From Plectrocnemia conspersa (lineage: Eukaryota > Arthropoda > Insecta > Trichoptera > Polycentropodidae): a stretch of 64,000 nucleotides of DNA. A model generated the notes under the pieces. That model searched no databases. It was not told where the DNA came from and saw nothing but the letters and a program-made list of their open reading frames with translations. A program made the position numbers and the translations under genes. Positions 37,066 through 49,400 of this stretch are shown here, in pieces (the stretch's first letter is position 1; every line of letters begins with the position of its first letter). The DNA lies in contig VTFK01000245.1 in the NCBI GenBank assembly GCA_009617715.1, positions 62,001 to 126,000 on the forward strand. Direction: 5' to 3'.

Positions 37066-39198
37066 CACCTGAATCCCAAGAATTCAATCCGATCTTCGAT
37101 ACAACTTTGAGACTGTGACGTTATACTGCAGTGGGAACAAACATGTATGTATATATGTATATTCATTATTACACTTATTGTATGGTCACATTTCATCTAC
37201 AACCGTTGTTTAAAAAACAATTTTTGTAATTTTTTTGTAATTATATAGAAAAGTATTTGAAAATCCATGATTCATTCTGGATGCAAATTATCTCTTATAT
37301 CATTTCACACAGATACATAAATGTATGTACACCTATATACTACATATTGTGTTGCTAAATAATTTTCCATCAATGTGGATGGAAATTGCAGTAACGCTTA
37401 TTTCATACACTGGCAATTATTTATAACTGTTGGCCTCCGTCGACAATACACTGAGATTGCTGAAAATAGATAAATAAAACACACTCATATTCATTCTAGC
37501 TTTATTTCCAGTAAAATAAACTATAATTGTAAACGTAACAGATTCACTTTTTAATTTGTTTAATATTCGAAAGTACATACTTGAACTTTATTTTTGCTAT
37601 TGATTTATCCATTATCGATACTGTTATATAAAATTATAATTAATTGATACACATTATGTACATTTGGTTTGGAATGTAATAAAATTAAAGAGAAATGATA
37701 TAATAATAATTTATATTTATTGCTATGTAATCAAGGTAACAGTTAGCGTCTGCCGTTCTTATAACTTCATATGTATTTCATAGTTAGATTTCATATAAAA
37801 TTATGATTAATAATTTTCTTCGTTTTTTCAATATGTACAAAAAATTGAACGTACAATTTTTAATGTACGCGATTATATATGTATGTATATCATAGAGAAT
37901 TTTCATTCGAGTATCAACATCCTTCACAAAAATATCGTACAAATTATAATAACATACATACATGATACATATGATGCAAAATAATTATAATAACATCTAG
38001 CTTCAATGTGGCATTTATTTTTAATATATATGTATATACATATATTCGTTAAATTTAATATATTTTATATATATTATGAGTCATAACAATTATAATTGTG
38101 CATTTAAACATTTAATTATTGCAAATACCCTTTATAAGGACTCAGCTATTTCCTTACATATGAATATTAATAATTTAAACGTTTTTTTATTAATCATTCA
38201 TATTAATAATAAACAGTCCTATAATAATAGTCGGATAATTTATAATTTTTAAAATCATAAATTATCAATAGTGATACGACACTTGTGTTATAAATCATGT
38301 ATGTATTTTTAACAAATTTGGAGATATTTTTTTATGAATTAAACTAAAGTATTTGTTAGAACGAGATAATTGTTTATAACAACTGAAATATCGAGGTTAG
38401 GGTCAAGCACTCGAGGGGACGGTTTAATAACAATTGGTCGTATCACGAAATGTATGTGTAAACTGTTATGCGAGTTGGTTTCGAATATCAATAGTATTTA
38501 TAATACAATTTTATAAGCGGATTCGCCATTTTTACAATTAAATATATCATGTCAGTGCAAAATATTTTACAAATCACTTAATTTACATTATAGTAAATAT
38601 ACAAATATTTTCTTAATCTTGTCTTTTCCATTTACATTTACAAATAATTTATTTTATAAATATATATAAAATAATACAGATTAATGAAAAAAATTGTTAT
38701 AATTTGGCAGTATGTTAAAGATTCAGAAAGAGATTAATACAGATTGGTTCAAAACTTCATGATTGTAAATTGTGTAGTAGAACCTCCACGTTATCAAGAA
38801 AAAAAATCATGAAGATTTTGACCGTAACAAATAATATGATTATGTTTAATTATATTATTTATTGAAATTTTATTAGCGGTCGATATAAATTTAGCAGTTT
38901 TAAGGAAAGCGTTAATTAATTAATTTATATAAATAATATAGACGTTACATTGCAACATTTAGCTGTCAAGTTTATAAATAATTGAATATTTTTTCTAGAT
39001 AAAAGTTTGACTAGTTTAATTTGACCTAATCGTTTATATAATAATATACAATACGTAAGGGAGTTATGATATGCAATTTCAATTTCAATCTAAACATTAA
39101 AACATCTAAAAAACAACTTAAAAAAAATAAGACACAGACTGTTTTTAATGGAAGATTAACATAACGTGGACGGAAGATTTAGAAGTTGTGCTAAAATA

Positions 39199-39612
39199 CA
39201 GTATGTCAAGAAAAAGTGTCCAGAATAATTTTTACCGATACATATATGACACTGCTATTTGTGCAGAAAAAACAGTAGAGCATTTAATATTTGCTATCTG
39301 TTTCAATTACTCAGTTGCACTTTAGGACTCTGAGGAAAATATAGTTACTATACTCAACCCCCTTAGACATCTCACACTCTTTTTATCTGTACTGAATGCA
39401 TTAGGGAAGAAACAAGAGTAAGTAATTCTAATAAGCATTTATTTAAATTCAACTCAAAATATTTTTCTCATTTTATATTTTGTTTATTAGAAGTTTGCTT
39501 TCAAAATAAATAGTTACAAAGCTTAAAAAACAGTAAAGTTATATTTATCTACTCTTTCTGAAGAGCCACCATTAAATTTTAGTCCCGGAAAACTTTTTTT
39601 CTTGACTTACTG
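39199..39612. mobile_element. Tc1/mariner-type MITE
   Basis: Left end CAGTATGTCAAGAAAAAGTG; right end, complemented, CAGTAAGTCAAGAAAAAAAG followed by TTTTCCGGGAC. TA dinucleotides flank both ends (39197-39198, 39613-39614). It is 414 bp with no transposase frame. Ends of this type (CAGT...TCAAGAAAAA...) are typical of Tc1-like elements. Confidence 0.8.
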
Positions 39613-40140
39613 TACGACAAACTGAGAAACACGGTTCTAGTTTGTTGAAATTGCCGTATTATTACCCCGATTAGTTTACAATGGAATAAATCAATATTTA
39701 CTTTAAAACATAATTGAGTCATAAACGCATGATATTGGTCGTAAAGCCTTAACTTCCTAGTAAAATTATTGTAAATACATAAATATGTATATTATAATAA
39801 TACATATGAGATTCTCTTGGAATAAATATATTAAATATAATTGAATGTAGTTCTTTCCTCAATCGTTCCAAAATTTAATATTAATTACATAATTACAAAT
39901 CTTACGCAACGAGTTGCACTCAACTCGCTTTACGTAGGTATATAACAATTCTTTATTTTTTATGTTTATATATATAATATATATAAAAAGATTATATTTA
40001 TGTACACATTGTGGAGCTCGTGTGTTGTTCGATTAGACGTCTCAATCGAGACATCGTTTTACTACTAACAACATTGATTCGACATCAATCGTTACAATAC
40101 TGCATTATTTATTTATTTAATTATGCACCGTATGTTTGTA

Positions 40141-40467
40141 TTAAAGTTTTTTACACGACTGACAGCATTGTATTTGATATTTTTGGATTTTGCACATTTT
40201 CATCGACTTGACATTCGAACAGTACTTGGAGGAATCTTCACAATCAGCGTCTGAAAGTAATGTTTGATTATTGTATTATGTCAATAATAAATTAATAATT
40301 TACGTATTTTACTAACATTTGTGACGACATGGTGATACCATACAGGGTTTAACGAATAGCGGTTTCGGCCTGTGTCTACAAGCATTGCCTGCAGGTCTTT
40401 TTGTACCAAACCATACGCATTGCAGAATTCTGTATCTTGAACCATGCTCAGCACAAGGTCCGTTACA
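40141..40467 (-). CDS. ADAMTSL last two exons: TSP1 repeat 7 and PLAC domain
   Basis: Exon 40467-40317 starts CNGPCAEHGSRYRILQC and ends CMVSPCRHK. The T left at its 3' end joins AC of the next exon to make tyrosine. Exon 40250-40141 then reads ADCEDSSKYCSNVKSMKMC and KIQKYQIQCCQSCKKL, followed by TAA. The cysteine spacing C.D.S..C....C....Y...CC.SC is the PLAC (protease and lacunin) signature that closes many ADAMTS-like proteins, so this is the true C-terminus. AATAAA-like signals occur on the minus strand about 25-35 bases after the stop (TTTATT on plus at 40108-40117). Confidence 0.92.
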
Positions 40468-43400
40468 CTGGAAACAGAAAAAATAAAGAATTTAATTGTA
40501 TTGTGATGTAAAAAGTTTGCATTGTTTCTGTGAATAACATAGCGACACTGCCGTCAGATATAGTTTCTTTATAATGTCTTTGTATTGATTGCAGAAATAG
40601 TTCAGAGAATGCCAGGATTATGATATTCGCCAGATGTGAGTATTCACGGAAGTAGGTTTAGTCTTAGAAGCCAAACGAAATGGGATCCTTTCAAAAAGGT
40701 GTAATATATACAGTGCCCTTATAGTGCTCATGTCTAAGGAAGTGAGCATGGTTATCTTCGCAGACAATGTTGCCGTCTTAGTGACTGATAAGACCACATC
40801 TGAAGCTCGCCGACCATAAAACAAAAGCTATCTTTTTGTCAAAGATTATTATCGAGGGCTCCAAAGTTAATTTTTCCAGATCAATGTGATATCTCAGGAT
40901 CCAGTTCCATGAAAAGATTCGCTTTGTGAAGCACGCAGAAAGGTAGCACACATACGCAGTCGGAGAACTTGCTAAATTGATACCTTACATTGGTGGATCA
41001 AAGTTAAAAAAAAAGAAGACTACAATAAATTGGTCCAATCCACCTTATTTACTACCCCTGTACGAGCAGGCATAAAGTAACTTTTCCACTCACTATGTGA
41101 GCAGAAAGTTGGCTTAAGTGCAGAGTAGAAGTGTTCTGAGATTCGCCTCACCATATTACACGGTGTCGGAAATTTCCATTCCGCTTATTAACCGGCTTGC
41201 TTTTTAAAAGGCAGGTGATTTAGAGTAGGTGGTCAAAAAATAATCATCATTGCCAATAGTGTTAGGACTCCTCCGTAAAAGGTTGGTAGACATATTGGTT
41301 TAGCAAAAATCTTAAGGCTGGTGCTAGAGGGAATATGGTGAGCCAACTCAAGGGATACATAAGTCACTAGCGACATTGGTAAAGAGGCGACCTCCGAGTG
41401 TCAATTGTTGAAGTTATATAATATAAGAAAAATAAATTATCCGTAACTAATGACATTACAATAGGTTTAACTGTATCAAAGCAATATGTGCTCAGGCGTT
41501 TTATTATTTGCATTTGAATTTAAGTTTTATTTTGTCGTAATCACCGACTCTTGAGATTAGTGGATTTGCATGGTATTGCGAGATACTTTTATAGTATTTT
41601 TCAGTTTGATAACAGCAATGATTTTTAATTAGTTTTTTAAGGTTAGAATAAAACTGTGTATTTTGTATTATTTTTACGGCTTTATTTTGGATAACTTGAA
41701 GTTTATTAAAATTAGTATTACTCGCATTACTCCACACTGGACAAGCATAAGTTAAAACAGGTCTGATAAATTGTTTATATAATAGATTAGAATTTTATTT
41801 CTTTTAGCTAGCGCGCTTTTCCTATAAAATATTGATTTTAAGAGCCACAATGATGCCAATCCTTTTAACCGAAGTTCAGTTATATGTTTTTTGAATTTAA
41901 GTTTGGAGTCCAAGTATGTACGTAAAATTAAGATAATATATGTAATAAGAAGTCCATATTTTAAAAGTTTATACATTAATCCGTCATACCATACTGTATC
42001 AAAGGCCTTTTCTATATCTAACAATAAAAGACTAGAACTTTTTTTTTCATATTAAAATTGTCAGATATGTGCTCTGTTAGTCTGTTTAGTTGATGCATAG
42101 TTGAATGATGTTTGCAGAAAGCAAATTATTCATGAATTAGTTTTTTATTGAGAGATTCCATCGGTCTGTATTTTACATTCTGTTGTCATTACTTACTGCA
42201 TTTGTGTTGTATGTAATGAGCGAATAACAAAGGAAACGGAATAGCGATGCAAAGAGAAGGCAAAGACTTGTTATTGAAATACGGAGATTTTAGGGTTATG
42301 CCTAAGGGTAAGATGATCAAGCAAATGTCCAGCTGCTCCTCGAAGAAAAGTGGATACTTGGGAACAAGAACCTCACATTTGCACCCGGCTGTGTTTGCAT
42401 TGTCTGGTAGTGTGGACCATGTGGACAGGGCCAGCTTGAGGGGCGGGCTATACGGGTGGTCGCTCGAGGCGCCAGCCCTAAAAGGGGTGCCATTTACTCC
42501 TAATGAGGATGCCGTTTAATTCTATTTAACACGATATCGATATTTCCTCGATTTCTCAAAAAAAAACAATTTTGTAGATGATCTTTATTGCGAATAAGTC
42601 ATTTGTAACATAAAATACTTGGCATTTTCTCATATAAACACTCACTTCGGAAGGAACCACCCGGCTCACAGCAATGTGGATATCGTTTTTTGACACCACT
42701 ACCCGATATGTGAGCTTTAATAGATACCAGAACACTTATTCAATATGCCAGGAAGTGACTTAATGCATGTTTTATGATTTTTTTTAGTACTCCCATTTTT
42801 TAATCCCTAATTTTCCCAGGTGAATAATCAAAAACACATATATGTTCTGATCAGGCCCGATGAGAGGGGGACCAGCCAGTGCAAATTACCGGGGAGTAGT
42901 GGAAAAATTGCGAAAATTTTATTAGAAATTTGGGCGATTTTATTTGAATAAAATAAATATTTCTTAAAGTCTGAGTAACAGTACTGGATTTCCATTCTTT
43001 TATCTATTAATTTTTACAATTCTTGTCACAATTCTCCCTGTCTCTAGGTCACAATGAAAAAATTATGAAATGGTTTTTATTTACATTTTTGTTTATACAA
43101 TAAAACGCATAATTGAGCAAACGGTGACTCTTTGAATATTATATTTTAGATGTCACGTAAATTTTGGGGAGGGGGGGGGGCGCAACAATAATAAGATATA
43201 TTAAATAGTACCCTAAATTCTTGTCTATAAGCCGGACTCGTATATAAGCCGGAGACCAAAAACCATAAGAATTTTAAAATAAAAATCTTATCATAGATAA
43301 GCCGGACCTATAGATAAGCTGGACTCATGGATAAGCCGAACTTACTATAACTAAGCACTTTCAAGTGTGCAATTTTACTGTTGTCTTGTGTGTTACAGCC

Positions 43401-46400
43401 GGTGGTGAAAAATACAAGCCTTTAGTGATTTTCAAACGAAAAACAATACCTAAAGATGTCTTCCCTAAAGGAGTTGTTGTCACAGCAAACGAAAAAGGGA
43501 TGGGTTGACGCGGATATGGTCAGCTATTGGTTAGAAAACGCAAGAATTCATTTTTTGCAAGAAATCAGTTTTAATATACGATTCGGCTCGAATCACAAAA
43601 GAAGTCAAAGAAAGGGTGGCAAAGTATTCACAGTGGGCTGTTATTCCTCGGGGACTGACATCTAAATTACAGCCACTGAATCTAAGCGTTAATAAATCTT
43701 TTAAAGCCAAAATGCGTGAGAAAAGGGAGGACTGGATGGTCAATGGTTATCATTCGTTCACTAAGTCTGGATCAATCAAAAGGGCTTCTTATGCTGAAGT
43801 ATGTCAATGGATCGACAAATGTTGGAGTGAAGTAACCGCGGATTGCATTAAAAATGGATTTAAAGCCACGAATATCTGCGAATATCCAACCGAAGCGCTA
43901 ACAACTGTGACTAATAGTGAAGAAGAATCTAAAGAAGAAACAGAAGATCAAATCGAATATGAAATTCCAGAATTCTTTAACGAGATGTTTGACTGGTTTA
44001 ATACTGAATCTGATGAAGAATTTGATGGCTTTATTTAATAAAAAATATTTTTTAAAAATGTATAACTTTTTTTAATAAAAATTAATTTTTTAAAATTTAT
44101 AACTTTTGTTAATAAAATTGAGTTTGTGTATAATCCGGACTTATGTATAAGCCGATATTCTATTTTTGCATTTTCACAGCTTTTTTCCTTAGATAAGCCG
44201 CGGCTTATAGACAAGAACTTAGGGTACAATATGTTTATCACTATAATCAAGACAAGATACAATATAAATATACTGAAAATAAAACATAGGCATAGCCAGG
44301 CTTGAATGTTTGGTACAAAATTGTGTCAGAAATTAGTTATAGCAGAAATATAAAAAAATAGTCACAACTAACCTCAGACCATGGTTCTGTTCTCCAAACG
44401 CCTTTGCATTTATCGTTGTAACACTCTTGTCTGTGCGATGGTCGTTCGCGACTGTTACATTGCATCGGTGATACAATAGCATTACTACCGATACAATTGA
44501 CTTCTCTCCTTTGCATTGCTAAAATATAAGCAATAGTACATTTATATAATTTATTACATTTTTAATATATTATTATCATATAATAAAAGTCAAACCTGTG
44601 TTCCACTCGAAGCACCTAGACGTGTCGCAAGACGACCACTCCTCGGCCTTCCAATTGGGACAATCGTCTTTACCGCACTTCTGAATAGTGATAGGCGTTT
44701 CAAGGTTTGCCTCTTCACATAACGAGACATCCACATTTTGTGTACTATTTTCTAACAATGCCATGCATTTGGCGGCTCTAATTTGAAATCCGCCTCCTCC
44801 GCATGTTTGCGAACACTTGGACCACTCGGTAATGATCCAATCGAATTTAATTAAGCTACTAGAATTATCATACGAAGTGGTATAATCTTCTCTAACATCA
44901 TCTCTAAAAACATAAAATAACGAATAAATCTACACTATTATTGATTAATATTAAAACCATGTAATACTAACACTGAGACATCATTTTCTTGCTGACGTAA
45001 ATCATTAATTAACGACGAATTAATATTACTATCGACTAAGTCGGTATCTATTTCCGTTGAATTAACACTCTCTTCTAATATAGAGTTAACATCGCTAAGT
45101 TTAGTTAAATTTTGCAGCTTATTCTCTAAGATGGGCTCGTATTTAAAGTCGCTAATCATTCTTTGTCCCCTCGAATTGCTGAACACTTGAAAAGGCCAGA
45201 ACATCTGCACAAAAGATATATTTATAACATTATTATTGCACATTTATGATCAATATATCTAAACAGATAAACATTTTTTTATTAATGAAGACCCCATGTT
45301 AATAATAAAATAAGACTTAATAGATGGAAACATGAAAGAGCTTGTTCAAGTATATTTATGCGGTAAGTATATATCTACAAATATTAAATTTAATTCCTTA
45401 ATTCATCCATGTTGCCATATTTGACAATCGAGTAAAGCTTGATAATAATAAATAAAAATAGATGCGTATGTTTTAGAGACTTCAGTCTGACTATTAATAT
45501 GTATATGAAATTACACATAATGATGCACTGGGATTATGTCAGCCAAGTGACATTAGTAGATCTACAATATAATAATAATGTATTCATTATAATGTATCAT
45601 CAATAACCTTTATTTAATATTCTATGAAGAACATTTATTTACATAAGGAAAAATAAATTATGGCTTTATTGGAAATATATTTATATCTCAAAAAGTATAA
45701 GGTTAGTTTTAAAGCTATATTCCTACACATTTCACTGTAGTTCTAAAACGACTATTATTTTAAAACATTAATTCGACTCAAATTGAGTTTATAAAAACTA
45801 GCTAAAATTAAGCATGCGTGACTTTGGGAAGTTTGATATCTAAAATCGCATTATGTTAGTACTAAAATGACTGCTATTTGACTAAATTGTTAATATTAAT
45901 CAAGCTAACTATACCTAGTTGATTCAAATTTAGTTTTAGGTAAACTTATTTGACAAATATATGAATTGGACAAGTTTGCTATCTAACCATGTACAGGGCG
46001 GACTCAGATGTCAGGATTTAGGGATCACTCTCGAGGCCCTGCACATAAAGAGGTCTTGCATACTGCCGTAAGGTTGCATCTTTTCAAACATATAATAACT
46101 CAACGGGTGAGTGCAGCGAACATAACAGTTGACAGTCAACAAAAACATGTTGCGACGTTTATCCAACTGTTCACAGGTATCACATATTTTGTTTCAGGAG
46201 GCTTCGCATATAATATTTTTCTGAGGCCCCGCAAAATCTCCAGCTGGCCCTGACTATATATTATATAAGTATTAAAACTACTATTATTTTAATAAACTTA
46301 GTTAATCAATCAAGTTCAAATAGAGATTTGGAGTTAGCTAAACATTATTGATTGATTTGTGCCATTTTTATTCATTTGTATAAAGCTACAGTAATTTCAT

Positions 46401-49400
46401 CAAAATTAATTATTGTGATTATGTTGATGAATGAATAAGTCTTACGAAGACATTCAGCGGTTAATTTATATACTTTTGTAGAAGGAAAAGGTTACATTTT
46501 AATTAAATAAATTAGCTCTCATAGAAGACTGCATTTAAAATAGTATTTGATATTTGCAATTATATATCATGTTGGAACATTAAATGTTAAAAATGTCAGT
46601 TAATTCGTTCTTACCATGAGGTCTTCATCTAATGTTAAAAATTAAGGTTTATCTGTGCACGTCTACTTAATTACATAATAACCTACTAATATGTTAGATA
46701 GAATTAGTTGTTAGACTTATATATCAGAACATAACAAAAATATCGACAACATGCAAAACAAAATAAAACTGTAAATAAATAAATCATAGTTGTTGATGAC
46801 CGAAGACTTCTCAAATCAGGTGTTTCTCACCTGAAGGTTTGACAATAGCCTTAAGGTTATCGGCATCGGCCTGGATGCAGAACTTGGTAGTTGGATTTCA
46901 GGTTTATCTCTTGCGACCGACATTTGCGTTGGAATTGCGTCGTCCTATTTTAGAATCGATTCCGTACGAGCAGCAAAAAACAAAACGATTATGCATAAAA
47001 AGTGATCACATTTTTTGTATTAGACACAATAGAGAGCTTTAAAACCAATTGACAAAAGTACCTTAAATGTGATTGTTAAGTCAGATAAAAAAAAAACATT
47101 TTTTAATAAAAATTATTAGACCTTCTATTATCATTGAAAGTTTAGGAAGTTTAAATGTAGTGATTTTGGAATATTATTCATGCTAGATAGGAATTAAGTT
47201 AAATAGTCTCGACAAGAACATGTAAATTATTACTATCAACGGCTGCCATTATTTTTATACAATTCTCCATTATCTCCTCTTATAAAACCAAATTTATACA
47301 AAATATGGTTACGTTGATTATTAAATTGGATGCAAAAGTGCAAATACGTATTTGGTTTTTAAGAATATATTTTATTGACTTTCAACATTTTATATATAAT
47401 TTACATATTGTTAGTGAGGTTTTACAATGATATAATATTATATATTATATATATTATAACAACAGACTAAAGCAGTTATGTTAGCACAATTTAAAATGAT
47501 ATGTAATAATATCATAAGTGATTAGTGTTGATATTAGTGATTAAAGTAGAGGTTAGTACAAACTAAGATAATAGTGCTCAATCTACGATTACGATTAATA
47601 TATAATCATATTATTTGAAGAACAACATTAAGTATAATTATTACTTTGACAACATTCAAACGTTTATTAATTCGATATTATAATATATTGGAACATTTAC
47701 TTTTATTAGTGTAATTTAGTTACGGTGAAACTTACAGGCGGTTCTGCCGATCCACTTTCTTTATCGCTATAATCGTCATCTGGTTGAGGATTGTATCTCA
47801 CGGGCATCTGTGTAGTTGTTTTCAGCTGAATATATAAATTATTATTAAAATGATATACAATATATGCTTCAGAAATTTATTTTAATTACATATATATTTT
47901 GTAAAGAAGGTTCTTGGACTATGTAAGTTATCAAAACGTTTTGCTGGTAATTTCTTGTTAGCGTGATATTTCTAATATTTTCTTACTTTTAACATAAATA
48001 TTCAATTATAGAATGTAATTTAAATAATTATTTATTGATGTATATACATCAATGTAATAATCGATGAAAGCAATTGCTTGATTCAAGAAATAATGCATTA
48101 GATAGGTTAAAAATTGTAAATGATATAAATTGTAATGTAAATTGTCAGAGTTGGAAATTATCACTCAGATAATTAAAAAGTAGCAAAGCTCTCAATAATA
48201 TTTTTAAGGTTAATACTTATATTTTCCTGAGTTCTTATATCGCAAAATGGTAGTTGCAAATGAGAAATCTAAATTTGAGTTGTATAGTTAAATCATGGAA
48301 AATGAGAGCAAAAGAAAGAAACATACTAGACTAATTTGAGTCAAATGTTTGGGATACCTTAACAAATCCATCCATTAATAATGTATCTTAAATATACTGA
48401 AATATATATAATATTATATATAGATAAGAGCAAGAAAACGGCCCGTTAAATTATGAACCGACCAGATTAATAAAATCACTGTCTCTTCATTGTATGTCTA
48501 TAGAGAATACTGCTTATTTTCTTTATCTTTAAAAAGTCCAAGAACTTTCTTATGACTAATATGAAAAATTGTACTACGAACCTGTTTTTCTTTTTCCTTT
48601 TCCCTTTCCTTAATTAACCTATCTCTATTTTTATCTTTTAACTTATATATACTAGATTGATCTGAACCAGGCCTTTGCTCGTGAGATTGATCCTCGATGC
48701 CGATGCCGCCTATGAATGGTCTGTACCTCCCGTCATTTCTGAAATGCAATGTCTTTTACGTATTTATTAAAAATAATTAAAACAATATAATCTATTGTTA
48801 TAACCATTCAACAAATTATAATCTAAAAACAAATTTAAAAAAATACCATATAATCCTAAAAACCAGCAAATTAGCAACATCAGTGAGATATTCACCTGTC
48901 AACTGAATAGTTTGGGTCATCCAAAGGGTTAGATTTTTGCCTCTCTATCTCTTCAGAACTCAAAAACTCTCCTTGTCTGTTTTTCACTGTCAAGTTAAGA
49001 TTAGCCGTTGATTTACCGGCTACGCATGTGTAGACTCCTGCGTCACGATGAGTTAAGTCCGTGATCCTCAAAGCGCCCTAAATAAATACGAATACTCATA
49101 TTATCCATATATTATAATCTAATTGTATTTTATATGTGACACTATACCTTTTTAGATATCTTAAACTTTTTAGAGTTCGTCAGATAGTTGTGATCCTTGG
49201 CCCATTGTATGTTTGTCCGGTTAAAGCGTTTAACAGGACATTTTATTTTTATCTGTGTGCCGGCAAAGACTGTGGCCGAACCACCTACTTTTAATGTAAC
49301 CTAAAATAAAAACGTATTGATTGAGTTGTGTATAAAGTTTCTGTGGATTTTGCTTATTCTTTTTTTTAGATGTTTACAACAAAGGTAATTTGTTTTTAGA

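Larger units (their letters stand above)
33372..40140. other. Interval between ADAMTSL 3' end and HYKK 5' end
   Basis: Expected to contain the HYKK promoter and first exon and the ADAMTSL 3'-UTR. Seen: two arrays of ~21-bp units, a GC-rich hairpin, a Tc1-like MITE and otherwise AT-rich DNA. Donor-like sites on the minus strand at about 36910-36930 (GCAG then GTAAAT; GGTG then GTAAGTG) are candidates for the end of a noncoding HYKK exon. Confidence 0.4.
40468..44372 (-). other. Large transposon-filled intron of the ADAMTSL gene
   Basis: The intron separates TSP1 repeat 7 into two exons (donor GTTAGT, acceptor TTTCCAG). From low to high coordinate it holds an R1-like LINE fragment (plus), a jockey-like LINE fragment (minus), unassigned sequence, and a pogo-like DNA element (plus). 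No other exon was seen inside it. Confidence 0.8.

Noticed and set aside
42247..42519. 90-codon plus frame in the ADAMTSL intron
   Set aside because: Lies in transposon-rich DNA, antisense to the host gene, with no splice sites or domains; origin uncertain.
42857..43182. CAGGCCCGATGAGAGGGGGA as the end of another hAT element, with the G run at 43167 as the other end
   Set aside because: No complementary terminus or 8-bp duplication could be paired with it.
46839..47042. 67-codon plus frame in the ADAMTSL intron 45205-47735
   Set aside because: No recognisable domain, opposite strand to the gene and no matching splice sites.
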